Positions 19,716 through 28,768 of a DNA stretch of 64,000 nt are shown here, one piece after another. The stretch is from the NCBI RefSeq assembly GCF_900182655.1, contig NZ_FXTC01000002.1:310001-374000 (forward strand), given 5' to 3'. Under the pieces are notes generated by a model. It had not been told where the DNA came from. It saw only the letters and a list, made by a program, of their open reading frames with translations, and did not search any database. The position numbers and the translations under genes were made by a program. Within the stretch, counting starts at the first letter, position 1; every line of letters begins with the position of its first letter. Source of the stretch: Chryseobacterium rhizoplanae (GTDB taxonomy: Bacteria; Bacteroidota; Bacteroidia; Flavobacteriales; Weeksellaceae).

Positions 19716-20321
19716 ATGTCGAAGGCAGAAAAAACAAAACAGCATATCATCGAGAAAACAGCAACTCTTTTTAATACAAAGGGTTACATTTCCACATCGC
19801 TGTCAGACATTACGCAGGCAACCGGACTGACAAAAGGCAGTATCTATGGAAATTTTGAAAACAAAGATGAAGTAGCCCTTGAGGTTTATAAATACAATGC
19901 CGGATTGCTGGGCAAAAGCCTCAGCCGCTCTTTTGGTGATGAATATCCTAAATCCGTGGATAAGCTCCATGCTTTTGTAGATTTTTACCGGAAAAACTGG
20001 AAGTTTGTATTTTCCAATGGCGGATGTCCAATAATGAATGCCGCAACAGAAGCAGATGATTCTTTCCCGGCTTTAAAAACTCAGGTTAAAAGATCCTTTG
20101 AACAATGGATGGCCAAAATATCGGCCACTATTCTGGAAGGACAAAAGAATGGGGAAATTGATAAAAAAATCAATGCTGAACAATATGCCTCCTTATTTAT
20201 TATGCTTATTGAAGGCGGAATCCTGCTTTCAAAAACAATGGGTGACCAAAGTTTTCTAAACCATGCTTTAGACAAAATTGCCCACATGATTGATCATGAA
20301 CTCAATATTCTTCCATCATAA
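19716..20321 (+). CDS. TetR/AcrR family transcriptional repressor
   Basis: A 201-residue protein with an N-terminal TetR helix-turn-helix (KQHIIEKTATLFNTKGYISTSLSDITQATGLTKGSIYGNFENKDEVA) and a ligand-binding C-terminal half containing FSNGGCPIMNAATEADD. The start is placed at MSKAEK because the promoter -7 box ends at 19689. It precedes the thiolase by 10 bp and is the likely repressor of this lipid-metabolism operon through the palindrome just upstream. The effector may be an acyl-CoA, but this is inference. Confidence 0.9.
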   Translation: MSKAEKTKQHIIEKTATLFNTKGYISTSLSDITQATGLTKGSIYGNFENKDEVALEVYKYNAGLLGKSLSRSFGDEYPKSVDKLHAFVDFYRKNWKFVFSNGGCPIMNAATEADDSFPALKTQVKRSFEQWMAKISATILEGQKNGEIDKKINAEQYASLFIMLIEGGILLSKTMGDQSFLNHALDKIAHMIDHELNILPS

Positions 20322-20331
20322 ATTATACAAT

Positions 20332-21600
20332 ATGGAAACAAAAAAAGTGGCTATCATAGGATACAACAGAATTCCTTTCGCCAGAATGAATACCTCTTAT
20401 TCAGAACAGGGAAACCAGGATCTGCTGCTCGCATCTCTGAACGGATTGATAGATCGTTATCACCTTAAAGGAAAAAGGCTCGGAGAAGTGGCCGGAGGTG
20501 CTGTTATCAAGCACATTTCTGAAAGCAACCTCATCAGGGAAACCGTAATGAATACCACGCTGGATCCTGCAACTCCCGCATGTGATCTTCAGCAGGCCTG
20601 TGATACAGGAATTGAGGCGGCCATTTACATTGGAAATAAAATTGCCCTGGGCCAGATAGACTGTGGTATTGCTTGTGGCGTAGAAGCAATGAGCAATATC
20701 CCGTTTGAATCTTCACCTCGGTTAAGAAAAGCTTTGTTAAAGGCGAATAAAGAAAAATCAGCATTCGGGAAATTAAAACAACTGTTAAGCCCGAAACTGA
20801 AAAACTGGATGCCAATTCCTTATAAAGGACAGGAACCTAAAACGGGCCTTGTAATGGGTGAACACACAGAAATCACTGCAAAATATTACAATATATCAAG
20901 AGAAGAACAGGATCAATTAGCTTTAAAAAGTCATCAGAATATGGCAAAAGCTTATGATGAAGGCTTCTTTAAGGATATGATCACTCCCGCTTTTGGTCTG
21001 GATAAAGATAATAACATGCGCCGTGACAGCAGTATTGAAAAATTATCACAGCTGAAACCTGCTTTCGATAAACAAAACGGAACTTTAACAGCAGGAAACT
21101 CTACACCGTTTACGGATGGGGCCTCAGCCATTTTACTTGCCAGTGAGGAATGGGCAAAAGCTAATAATCTTCCTGTTTTAGCGTATATCACCTTTTCAGA
21201 ATTGGCAGGGATAGAATATGTTGAAAATAAACAGGATTTACTTCTAGCACCCGTTTTTGCTGCTGAAAGAATGCTGAAAAAAGCTGGGATGAACCTCTCA
21301 GATTTCGATTACTATGAAATCCATGAAGCATTTGCTGCACAGGTTTTAGCTACCATAAAAATCTGGGAAAATGAAGAGCTTGCCAAAAAATTCGGGTTGG
21401 AAAAGGCGTTGGGTAAGATTGACAGAAGTAAGCTGAATGTAAAAGGAGGAAGTCTTGCTGCAGCCCACCCATTTGCCGCAACAGGAGGAAGAATTATCGC
21501 AACGCTGGCAAAATTGCTTCACGAAAAAGGTAGTGGAAAAGGCTTTATATCCATTTGTGCAGCGCGTGGACAGGGAGTAACCATGATTTTAGAGAAATAA
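20332..21600 (+). CDS. Thiolase (acetyl-CoA C-acyltransferase), FadI-like
   Basis: A 422-residue thiolase with the acyl-accepting cysteine in QQACDTGIEA (C90), the HEAFAAQ histidine, the GGSLAAAHPFAATGGR loop and the C-terminal CAARGQG cysteine motif. METKKVAIIGYNR at 20332 is chosen over the upstream in-frame ATGs, which overlap the tetR end. It is the second gene of a tetR-thiolase-thioesterase-KAS II operon. It could act in beta-oxidation or in a condensation step. Confidence 0.92.
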   Translation: METKKVAIIGYNRIPFARMNTSYSEQGNQDLLLASLNGLIDRYHLKGKRLGEVAGGAVIKHISESNLIRETVMNTTLDPATPACDLQQACDTGIEAAIYIGNKIALGQIDCGIACGVEAMSNIPFESSPRLRKALLKANKEKSAFGKLKQLLSPKLKNWMPIPYKGQEPKTGLVMGEHTEITAKYYNISREEQDQLALKSHQNMAKAYDEGFFKDMITPAFGLDKDNNMRRDSSIEKLSQLKPAFDKQNGTLTAGNSTPFTDGASAILLASEEWAKANNLPVLAYITFSELAGIEYVENKQDLLLAPVFAAERMLKKAGMNLSDFDYYEIHEAFAAQVLATIKIWENEELAKKFGLEKALGKIDRSKLNVKGGSLAAAHPFAATGGRIIATLAKLLHEKGSGKGFISICAARGQGVTMILEK

Positions 21601-21611
21601 AAATTGAAAGT

Positions 21612-22037
21612 ATGGATAGATTAGCACAATTACAGCAATTCATCGGAAAAGAATTTGACCAGTCACCATCTCCTTTTATGAAATGGCTGAATCCAATTGT
21701 TCTTTCCGCTAAAGAAGGCCAACTGGAATTTCAATATACGGTAAGACCGGAGTGGCTGAATCCTATAGGAAATCTTCACGGCGGCGTTACCGCTGCTATT
21801 GTTGATGATATTATTGGCGCCACCATGTTTTCTTTAAATGAAAATTCTTTCATTACCACTATAAATAATGTCATAGATTATTTTTCAACTGCAAAAGAAA
21901 ATGATAATATTGTAGCTGAAACTAAAATCATTAAAAGAGGTAAGCAATTCGTAAATGCACAATGCGAAATATGGAATGCAGATAAAACACGATTAATCGC
22001 AAGAGGAACCTCGAATTTATTCAAAATCAATAACTAA
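21612..22037 (+). CDS. PaaI-type hotdog thioesterase
   Basis: A 141-residue hotdog-fold protein with the PaaI-family segment LNPIGNLHGGVTAAIVDDIIGATMFSL, where the Asn/His/Gly and the acidic helix residues form the active site. The start MDRLAQL at 21612 lies 11 bp after the thiolase stop. It ends 2 bp before the KAS II gene, so the genes are tightly coupled. It probably hydrolyses an acyl-CoA made or used by its operon partners. Confidence 0.88.
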   Translation: MDRLAQLQQFIGKEFDQSPSPFMKWLNPIVLSAKEGQLEFQYTVRPEWLNPIGNLHGGVTAAIVDDIIGATMFSLNENSFITTINNVIDYFSTAKENDNIVAETKIIKRGKQFVNAQCEIWNADKTRLIARGTSNLFKINN

Positions 22038-22039
22038 GT

Positions 22040-23281
22040 ATGAAGAGAGTTGTCATTACAGGTCTTGGCGCGGTGACGCCTTTAGGAAATAATGTCGAAG
22101 AATTTTGGCAAAATAGTATCAACGGAGTGAGTGGAGCTAATAAAATCACCCTTTTTGATACAGAAAAATTTAAAGTACATTTCGCTTGTGAGGTTAAAAA
22201 TTTTGATCCAAAACTCCATTTAACACACAACGAAATCAAAAGAAGTGATTTATTTTCACAATATGCGATGTACTCCACAGCGGAGGCACTGAAAGATTCC
22301 GGACTTGAACTGGAAAACATGGATCCATTTGATGTAGGCGTTATCTGGGGAACCGGACAAGGCGGAATGTGGACTTTCGAAAGCGAGGTCATGAATTTTG
22401 CAGCCGGTGACGGAACACCAAGATTCAACCCTTTCTTTGTTCCTAAATTCATCGCCAATATGGCATCAGGAATGATTTCTATGAAATATGGCTTGCAGGG
22501 AATTAATTACACAACAGTTTCAGCATGTGCAACAGGAAATACGGCGTTGATGGATGCTTTCAACTATATCCGTCTTGGAAAAGCAAAAGTCATTGTAAGC
22601 GGTGGTTCTGAAGCTGCCATTTCTCCGGCTTCTATCGGTGGATTTTCCATTATGAAAGCCATGTCTACAAGAAATGATGATTTCGCGACAGCCAGTCGTC
22701 CTTACGATGCTGAGAGAGACGGTTTTGTAATGGGTGAAGGTTCGGGAACATTGATTCTTGAAGAATATGAACATGCTAAAGGAAGAGGAGCAAAAATATA
22801 TGCAGAATTAGTAGGAGCAGCCATGACAGCTGATGCTTATCATATGACAGCACCTCATCCGGATGGAGTGGGCGCCATAAAAGCTATGCAACTGGCACTT
22901 CATGAAGCTGGAATCAACACTGATGATATTGATTATATTAATCCTCATGCTACATCTACTCCGCTTGGGGATCTTGTTGAGCTCAATGGAATTAATAAAT
23001 TATTTAAAGGAAGTAAAAACCTGGATATCAGTGCCACAAAATCCATGACAGGCCACCTGTTGGGAGCTGCGGGAGCTGTAGAGGCCATTCTTTCTATTAA
23101 AGCCATTCAAAATGGAATTATTCCGCCAACGATCAATCTTCACAGCATTGATGAGAATATTCCGCAGGATATCAATATTGTCTTTGGAGAAGCAAAAGAA
23201 AAAGATATTACCTATGCTTTAAGTAATGCCTTTGGGTTTGGAGGTCATAATGCCACCGTAGTATTTAAGAAATTCAGTTAA
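22040..23281 (+). CDS. fabF: Beta-ketoacyl-ACP synthase II (FabF-like)
   Basis: A 413-residue KAS II enzyme with the complete Cys-His-His triad: C163 in TVSACATGNTAL, His in NPHATSTPLGD and His in KSMTGHLLGAAGAVE. Its place in an operon with a thiolase, thioesterase and TetR regulator rather than with acpP suggests a secondary FabF paralogue, perhaps for a specialised lipid. Confidence 0.93.
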   Translation: MKRVVITGLGAVTPLGNNVEEFWQNSINGVSGANKITLFDTEKFKVHFACEVKNFDPKLHLTHNEIKRSDLFSQYAMYSTAEALKDSGLELENMDPFDVGVIWGTGQGGMWTFESEVMNFAAGDGTPRFNPFFVPKFIANMASGMISMKYGLQGINYTTVSACATGNTALMDAFNYIRLGKAKVIVSGGSEAAISPASIGGFSIMKAMSTRNDDFATASRPYDAERDGFVMGEGSGTLILEEYEHAKGRGAKIYAELVGAAMTADAYHMTAPHPDGVGAIKAMQLALHEAGINTDDIDYINPHATSTPLGDLVELNGINKLFKGSKNLDISATKSMTGHLLGAAGAVEAILSIKAIQNGIIPPTINLHSIDENIPQDINIVFGEAKEKDITYALSNAFGFGGHNATVVFKKFS

Positions 23282-23298
23282 TTTGATTAAATAATAAT

Positions 23299-23334
23299 AA
23301 AAATCCCTGTATGAAAATCATGCGGGGATTTTTT
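23299..23334 (+). terminator. Terminator of the thiolase-KAS II operon
   Basis: AAAATCCC and GGGATTTT pair around a loop beginning with TGTATG and are followed by a T run. Confidence 0.7.
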
Positions 23335-23360
23335 ATTCTATCTTATCTTATCTTTAACTG

Positions 23361-23792
23361 TTATATAAAATCAGCATCAGGAATGAAAAGGTCACCTTCA
23401 CTCTCTAAAATCGGGATATAAAGTCTCTTCCATTTTTTACCTTTCACCATATCCCAACTGTGTCCGGCACCTTTGAGATCTTCAGCTAAAAGGATGATTC
23501 CTGGTTTAATAATAAATGTAGTGCCATCTGTTACTTTAAACCTTATATTTCCTTTGAGGGTAATAACATATTGCTTTCTGGGTGCTGGATGGTTATTTTT
23601 TTCCCATTCTTCCGTTTCATTACTCATCCAGAAAACCTTTGCATTGATAGGTTTAAGAGTTGGCATTTTACCTTTCTCAAAGGTACATGAGCCATCAGGA
23701 TTATTAATCAGTCTTACGGCTGGAATAAATCCTGTAGATGTTTCCAGAGCTACACTTATATTTTTGTGATTTTCATGCTGTCCATTCATCAT
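23361..23792 (-). CDS. Cupin-like protein of unknown function
   Basis: A 143-residue cytosolic protein with a beta-rich pattern (KQYVITLKGNIRFKVTDGTTFIIKPGIILLAEDLKGAGHSWD) typical of small cupins used as sugar or antibiotic sensors or isomerases. A histidine-containing segment (GAGHSWD) may contribute to a metal site. It stands alone between convergent terminators. I cannot assign a function. Confidence 0.65.
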   Translation of the reverse strand: MMNGQHENHKNISVALETSTGFIPAVRLINNPDGSCTFEKGKMPTLKPINAKVFWMSNETEEWEKNNHPAPRKQYVITLKGNIRFKVTDGTTFIIKPGIILLAEDLKGAGHSWDMVKGKKWKRLYIPILESEGDLFIPDADFI

Positions 23793-23866
23793 TCTATTAT
23801 ACTTTAAAGCTAAAAGGCTTATATAAATTTAGTTTTTATTTTTGACTTGCAGGACTACTTTAAAAG

Positions 23867-23898
23867 AAAAAGAGCAGCCAAATCTGACTGCTCTTTTT
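23867..23898 (-). terminator. Terminator after the L,D-transpeptidase-like gene
   Basis: AAAAAGAGCAG and CTGCTCTTTTT form a perfect 11-bp stem with a 10-nt loop right after the stop of the minus-strand gene. Confidence 0.75.
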
Positions 23899-23902
23899 AT
23901 CT

Positions 23903-24658
23903 TTATGCTTTCAACCATTCTGAGGAAGAAAGATAATTCTGATCGGGATAATAGATGAACAGACAGTTTTTACCTTTAATTGTATTAATGATAGACTGTG
24001 TCAGTTCTCTTGGAACCGCGGGACATCCCCAACTTCTTCCGATTCTTTTGTGCATAGCTGCAAATGCATCACTTACATAATCGGCACCATGTAAAACAAT
24101 TGCTCTTCTGTAAGCCGCATCATTAAACCCTTTATCCATTCCCAATAACTTGAGAGAATATCCGTTGTCACCCTGATAGGTTGCATCCGTGATATAAAAT
24201 CCTAAGCTGCTCTGTAACGAACTTTCCCTGTTAGAAAAATTCGTCGCAAATTCTTCGCCTGTATTTTTTCCGTGTGCTACCAATGAGTTGAACAGAACTT
24301 TTTTGTCTTCCAGGTCAATGATCCAAAGTCTTTTTGTGTTAGAAGACATAGAAAAATCGCAGATAGTTAATAAATGCGAGTCTTGGGTAAGCAATCCTGC
24401 TTTTTTTAAATTTTCATACCCAGTCAATGCTTTTGAGAACACTTCATAATTCAATTCATGTTCAGGGTCAAATGCAATTGATTGGTATAGTGCTTCTGAT
24501 GAAGATACAACTGTTGTGCTCTTCTCAGATTTCGTTTCAGCTACTTTTTCTGTTTTCGTTGTATTGACATTCTCACTTTTCACCGCCATTCTTGGAGAAA
24601 TGTAGAATGAAGTCGTCACCATGTAAACAAGGCCTAATACGCTATAAAATCCTTTCAT
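23903..24658 (-). CDS. Murein L,D-transpeptidase catalytic-domain-like protein
   Basis: A 251-residue exported protein. A hydrophobic N-terminus (about 1-22) is followed by a linker rich in Lys, Glu, Thr and Ser and then the YkuD-like domain of the PF13645 type. The active-site motif is visible as IVLHGADYV followed by RIGRSWGCPAVP, with His and the nucleophilic Cys. The family is linked to peptidoglycan cross-links but is a variant branch whose activity is little tested. A TAATTTTG -7 box lies 31 bp upstream. Confidence 0.87.
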   Translation of the reverse strand: MKGFYSVLGLVYMVTTSFYISPRMAVKSENVNTTKTEKVAETKSEKSTTVVSSSEALYQSIAFDPEHELNYEVFSKALTGYENLKKAGLLTQDSHLLTICDFSMSSNTKRLWIIDLEDKKVLFNSLVAHGKNTGEEFATNFSNRESSLQSSLGFYITDATYQGDNGYSLKLLGMDKGFNDAAYRRAIVLHGADYVSDAFAAMHKRIGRSWGCPAVPRELTQSIINTIKGKNCLFIYYPDQNYLSSSEWLKA

Positions 24659-24688
24659 TCAATAATATGTAAATCCAAATTAGTGGGG

Positions 24689-24696
24689 CAAAATTA
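24689..24696 (-). promoter_or_regulatory. -7 box of the L,D-transpeptidase-like gene
   Basis: The minus strand reads TAATTTTG (TAnnTTTG), 31 nt before the start codon. Confidence 0.5.
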
Positions 24697-24785
24697 TAAA
24701 AACATAATTACCAGAGGGTTATAACTCTAAAAAGTTTAACGCTATTTAAGAAACTTTAACGTCCTGATTCTGTGAATTAAAAGTC

Positions 24786-25232
24786 TTATTTTTGAGCATC
24801 TGCCACAAATTCCAGGCTCACAGAATTCATACAGTAACGCAGTCCCGTAGGCTTCGGGCCATCATCGAAAACATGTCCAAGATGGGAGTCACATCTTTTG
24901 CAAAGAACCTCTACTCTATCCATTCCATAAGACTGATCTCTTACATAATAGACTCCTTCCTTATCCGCTTCAAAGAAACTTGGCCAGCCACAGCTGCTGG
25001 AAAATTTGGATGTAGAACGAAACAGGTGATTTCCGCATACCGCGCAATAATATCCTCCTATCTCATCAAATTCATTATATTTTCCGGTAAAAGCTCTTTC
25101 TGTTGCTGCTTCTCTGGCGATTGCATACAAGTCTGGCGCGAGGATTTTTTTCCATTCATCATTGGAAACATTAAGTTTTGTAGTATCTGTTCTGGAATAG
25201 TATGGATTGTTTTTTGCTTCTGTATTTTCCAT
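24786..25232 (-). CDS. msrB: Peptide-methionine (R)-S-oxide reductase MsrB
   Basis: From MENTEAKNNPYYSR at 25232 the frame encodes a complete 148-residue MsrB domain. It has two zinc pairs, CAVC and CKRC, the family signature SSSCGWPSFFEA, and the catalytic Cys in GLRYCMNSVSLEF. It repairs methionine-R-sulfoxide. The frame stays open upstream to 25337 and includes FLQACTQKYE, a lipobox, but the hydrophobic signal that should precede it is in another frame (see 25266-25312). The gene is therefore either a cytosolic MsrB starting at 25232 or a lipoprotein MsrB with a one-base frameshift. Confidence 0.88.
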   Translation of the reverse strand: MENTEAKNNPYYSRTDTTKLNVSNDEWKKILAPDLYAIAREAATERAFTGKYNEFDEIGGYYCAVCGNHLFRSTSKFSSSCGWPSFFEADKEGVYYVRDQSYGMDRVEVLCKRCDSHLGHVFDDGPKPTGLRYCMNSVSLEFVADAQK

Positions 25233-25265
25233 AGAGGAGGTTTTAATAGGTTCGTATTTCTGCGT

Positions 25266-25312
25266 ACAAGCCTGCAGAAAAATAACAGGGTGATTGAAAC
25301 TAAAAATTTCAT
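25266..25312 (-). other. Frame-shifted lipoprotein signal peptide of msrB
   Basis: On the minus strand ATG at 25312 opens MKFLVSITLLFF, and the next frame continues LQACTQKYE, which together make a perfect lipoprotein signal with lipobox LQAC. The two halves meet at a run of five A (25278-25282; T on the coding strand). Six would restore one frame. This is either a sequencing or assembly slip or a real frameshift. Confidence 0.75.
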
Positions 25313-25394
25313 CGTAAATTTCATTCTTTAACCACAAAAGTTTTGAGGTTTAAAAGCTTTTATTAAGATTAAACGGTTTCATAACCAAATTTAG

Positions 25395-25402
25395 TAAATT
25401 TG
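25395..25402 (+). promoter_or_regulatory. -7 box placed for a leaderless transcript (DUF445 gene)
   Basis: TAAATTTG ends 5 bp before the ATG at 25408, so transcription should start at or next to the start codon. Confidence 0.6.
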
Positions 25403-25407
25403 AGAAT

Positions 25408-26652
25408 ATGAATGACGAAGCAAAAAGAAAACAACTGAGAAAATATAAAGCATTTGCCACAGGATTATTCGTTCTGATGGCTGTTATTTTCATTGTTACC
25501 ACTATTTTACAGAAGTCTAATACCTCTCATTGGATCGGCTATGTTCGTGCTTTTGCCGAAGCTGCTATGGTTGGGGCCCTGGCTGACTGGTTTGCTGTAA
25601 CCGCATTATTCCGCCATCCTCTCGGGCTTCCGATTCCCCATACCAACCTGATTGAAAACAGTAAACAAAGATTGGGAGACAACCTTGGAAGTTTTGTTGT
25701 AGGTAACTTTCTTTCTCCCCAAAATATACGTCCTTATATCCAAAAACTTAAAGTTTCCAACTTTGTTGGTGAATGGCTGGGTAAGGAAAAGAGCCAGGAT
25801 ATTTTGATTAAAAACCTGTCGGATATTGTTCTTGATATTCTTAATAAGCTTGATGATTCCACGGTAAGCCAGTTTATCAGCAAAAAGGTTTCTGAAATGA
25901 CGGATGATATAAAGCTGAATAAAGTAGTAGGAAACGGAATCGGTTATATTCTTGAAAAAAATGACCATCAGAGAATCATTACCAATCTTTCTAAACAGAT
26001 CAAAGAATATATCATAGAGAACGATGAAATGATCAAAGACCGTGTAAAAAAAGGCAGCTACACATTCATCCCTTCTTTTGTAGATAATAAAATTGCAGAT
26101 AAAATTGCCGACGGACTTTCTGATTTTTTTAAAGAAATAGAAGAAGATCCCCAGCATGAAGTAAGAGGGTTGATAACTCAGAAGATCCATGAGTTTTCTA
26201 TGGATTTGAAAGAAGATCCGAAATGGGATGAGGAATTTAAAACCATCAAAAACGGACTTCTGAAAAATGACAAACTGGATGAATATTCCAACGACATCTG
26301 GGTTTCTATCAAAAAAACACTGATGAAAGAGCTTCAGGAAGAACATTCCGCTTTGAAAAATTATCTTTCTAAAAACCTGAATGAATTTGCACAGAACTTA
26401 AAGACCGATGAAAACCTTCAGAACAAAATAGATCATTGGGTTCGGGTAACGGCCTATAAATATATCCTGAAAAACACCCACCAATTCGGCAACCTCATCA
26501 GTACAACCGTTGGAAACTGGCAGGGAAAAGAACTTAGTGAAAAACTGGAACTGGAAGTGGGAAAAGATCTGCAGTTTATCCGGGTCAACGGAACGCTGGT
26601 CGGCGGGCTGGTGGGGCTTATTATCTACACCATCGCCCATTTCTTCCTCTAA
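25408..26652 (+). CDS. DUF445 family membrane protein
   Basis: A 414-residue protein with hydrophobic helices near residues 15-35 and 44-60 and a C-terminal membrane segment (LVGGLVGLIIYTIAHFFL). The middle is helical and charged, with the DUF445 pattern ALADWFAVTALFRHPLGLPIPHT and IGYILEKNDHQ. The family is of unknown molecular function in the envelope. The start at 25408 fits the -7 box only 5 bp upstream. The next gene begins 25 bp after the stop. Confidence 0.88.
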   Translation: MNDEAKRKQLRKYKAFATGLFVLMAVIFIVTTILQKSNTSHWIGYVRAFAEAAMVGALADWFAVTALFRHPLGLPIPHTNLIENSKQRLGDNLGSFVVGNFLSPQNIRPYIQKLKVSNFVGEWLGKEKSQDILIKNLSDIVLDILNKLDDSTVSQFISKKVSEMTDDIKLNKVVGNGIGYILEKNDHQRIITNLSKQIKEYIIENDEMIKDRVKKGSYTFIPSFVDNKIADKIADGLSDFFKEIEEDPQHEVRGLITQKIHEFSMDLKEDPKWDEEFKTIKNGLLKNDKLDEYSNDIWVSIKKTLMKELQEEHSALKNYLSKNLNEFAQNLKTDENLQNKIDHWVRVTAYKYILKNTHQFGNLISTTVGNWQGKELSEKLELEVGKDLQFIRVNGTLVGGLVGLIIYTIAHFFL

Positions 26653-26677
26653 AAAAAACTAACGACAGCCAACAACC

Positions 26678-27568
26678 ATGAAAAAAATATTTTCTTTATT
26701 ATTTTCTTTAAGTCTCACATTTTTTCTCAGTCAAAAAGTTGAATTAAAGAAAGTAACTGATTCTTCACAGATTTTCACCGGAGAGATTGGAGGAATACCT
26801 ATTACCATGCAGCTCAACTATACAGGCATCGTAGATTGTGATCAGTATCAGCATTACGTTGACGGATGGTATTATTACGATAAATACAAAAAGAAAATCC
26901 CGCTCACCGGAATATATGATTATTATGGCGACCTGTCGTTATATAATTTCGGGACCAAACAAAAACAGAATTCCAGAATTTTAAAAGATCAGATCACATC
27001 GCTCCAAAAAGTAGAAAAAACAAATGAAATAGCACAAAAGCTAGCTCCTCTGGAATCTATTATATTGGAAAATATCAGCATGAAAAACAACCCGATTACC
27101 GGGATTTTTTCGTTGGGCAAAAAAACTCAGCCCTTGAAATTATTTACAGGTAATGCAATGATCTATCGCCTCAACAATTATCTTTTTCTGCCCAATAATA
27201 AAAAGATCAATACATTTGACTTCATTAATAAAGCCGGAGGAAATGAACTTGTTTCCTATTCTTCAGGGGAAAACGGGAACAGGGTCCTTCTGTATTTTGA
27301 ACAAACCTCTAATTTTAATGCCTGCGGACAATGTGGGGCAAGTGATGGTGAAAAAGGTTACAGAGTTCTTTATTTTACAAAAGACTGGAATTATAAAAAC
27401 TACGAGGAATTCCTGACTGAAAGCTGCTGGGAAAACATTTATGATACAACGAAAACAAAATCAAAGGATAAAGAAACAATACAATATAAGGTGGGTAAAT
27501 CTTACTCTTCTCCCGCCTATACATTTACTGTGGATCTAAAAAATGCTTCCATTATAAAGTCAAAATAA
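26678..27568 (+). CDS. Secreted protein of unknown function
   Basis: A 296-residue protein with a Sec signal peptide (MKKIFSLLFSLSLTFFLSQ). The remainder has repeated aromatic strands (YVDGWYYYDKYKKKIPLTGIYDYYGDLSLYNFG) and a CxxC pair in FNACGQCGASDGEKG. It is probably co-transcribed with the DUF445 gene. I do not recognise the family; it may be periplasmic or secreted. Confidence 0.7.
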   Translation: MKKIFSLLFSLSLTFFLSQKVELKKVTDSSQIFTGEIGGIPITMQLNYTGIVDCDQYQHYVDGWYYYDKYKKKIPLTGIYDYYGDLSLYNFGTKQKQNSRILKDQITSLQKVEKTNEIAQKLAPLESIILENISMKNNPITGIFSLGKKTQPLKLFTGNAMIYRLNNYLFLPNNKKINTFDFINKAGGNELVSYSSGENGNRVLLYFEQTSNFNACGQCGASDGEKGYRVLYFTKDWNYKNYEEFLTESCWENIYDTTKTKSKDKETIQYKVGKSYSSPAYTFTVDLKNASIIKSK

Positions 27569-27595
27569 AAAAGAGAGTTGTGTAAACTCTCTTTT
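27569..27595. terminator. Bidirectional terminator between convergent genes
   Basis: AAAAGAGAGTT and AACTCTCTTTT pair perfectly around GTGTA. The A and T runs on both sides allow termination in both directions. Confidence 0.8.
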
Positions 27596-27598
27596 ATT

Positions 27599-28636
27599 TT
27601 ATCTCGGTAATCTACTTGCTCTTTTCAGAAGTTCCTTATTGATTTCATTGATCAGTTCCGGTCCTTCATAAATAAATCCTGTATACAGCTGGATCAGGCT
27701 GGCTCCCGCATCTAATTTCTCCATTGCATCTTTTGCGGAATGTATTCCTCCTACTCCAATGATTGGGAATGCTCTGTTACTTTTATCAGAAAGGTATTTG
27801 ATCATTTTTGTACTTCTTTCACGAATCGGCTTCCCGCTAAGGCCTCCGTTTCCAATCTGTTCTAAAACTTCAGGAGAGGTTTTCAGACCTTCTCTGTTGA
27901 CAGAAGTATTGGAAACTACAATACCATCAATCTTTGTTTCTGCGATCAGATCAATGATTTCGTCTAATTGATTGTTATTAAGATCCGGTGCAATTTTTAG
28001 CAGTATAGGCTTCTGTACAGATTTTGACTGGTTGATCTTCTTCACTTCTGTGATCAGCTCTCTCAGATATTCTACATCTTCAAGTTTGGCGTGACTTCCA
28101 ACGTTGGGACAGCTTACATTCAGTACAAAGTAGTCTACGTGAGGATGAAGACCTTCAAAACAGTCCAGATAATCCTGGGTATAGTTTTCCGGGCTTGTAT
28201 CCGTATTTTTTCCGATGTTTCCACCGATGATTATTTTTCCTTTGTTGGATTTAAGTTTTTCAATAGCCGCTTCAAGACCTTCATTATTGAATCCCATTCT
28301 GTTGATAATTCCGCCATCTTCTATCAAACGGAACAATCTTTTTCTTGGATTTCCTGCCTGTGCTCTTGGGGTTACCGTTCCGATTTCTACAAATCCGAAA
28401 CCTAAGTCTCCCAATTCGTTGAACAAAACTGCGTTTTTATCGAAACCGGCAGCTAATCCTACGGGATTTTTAAATTTCAATCCGAAAACTTCTCTTTCCA
28501 GACGTTTGTCTTCAACAGGTTTTGGGAAAAATAATTTCGTGAGAAATCCAAAATTCTTAAGCATTGAAAATGTAAAGTGATGAACATCTTCAGGATCAAA
28601 TTTGAAAAGAATCGGACGAATGAGCGATTTATACAT
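27599..28636 (-). CDS. pyrD: Dihydroorotate dehydrogenase, quinone-type (class 2)
   Basis: A 345-residue enzyme of pyrimidine synthesis. The N-terminal amphipathic segment ([26 protein letters not shown]) is the membrane and quinone tunnel of class 2 enzymes. FMN-binding motifs include [13 protein letters not shown] (56-68), GNIGKN and GVGGI. The residue at the catalytic-base position, Ser175 in the E. coli enzyme (NISSPN), is here Cys176 in NVSCPN, as in class 1 enzymes. Confidence 0.95.
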   Translation of the reverse strand: MYKSLIRPILFKFDPEDVHHFTFSMLKNFGFLTKLFFPKPVEDKRLEREVFGLKFKNPVGLAAGFDKNAVLFNELGDLGFGFVEIGTVTPRAQAGNPRKRLFRLIEDGGIINRMGFNNEGLEAAIEKLKSNKGKIIIGGNIGKNTDTSPENYTQDYLDCFEGLHPHVDYFVLNVSCPNVGSHAKLEDVEYLRELITEVKKINQSKSVQKPILLKIAPDLNNNQLDEIIDLIAETKIDGIVVSNTSVNREGLKTSPEVLEQIGNGGLSGKPIRERSTKMIKYLSDKSNRAFPIIGVGGIHSAKDAMEKLDAGASLIQLYTGFIYEGPELINEINKELLKRASRLPR

Positions 28637-28651
28637 TGAAAAAAAGTTTTA

Positions 28652-28659
28652 CAAAATTA
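28652..28659 (-). promoter_or_regulatory. -7 box of pyrD
   Basis: The minus strand reads TAATTTTG, 15 nt before the ATG, which implies a very short leader. Confidence 0.55.
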
Positions 28660-28768
28660 CTCATTTTAAAATTAATGCTCTATTGATGTATGATATTTTA
28701 TCGAAATGTTTGATATATAACATCTATAAGTTGGAAACAATCTGTGTAAGCTGCAGATGAGTAAAATA

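Noticed and set aside
24792..25331. 179-codon plus-strand frame opposite msrB
   Set aside because: MsrB motifs on the minus strand are complete; the plus frame is a shadow.
25606..26346. 246-codon minus-strand open frame inside the DUF445 gene
   Set aside because: The Phe/Ile-rich translation is typical of an antisense shadow; the plus-strand protein has clear family features and a promoter.
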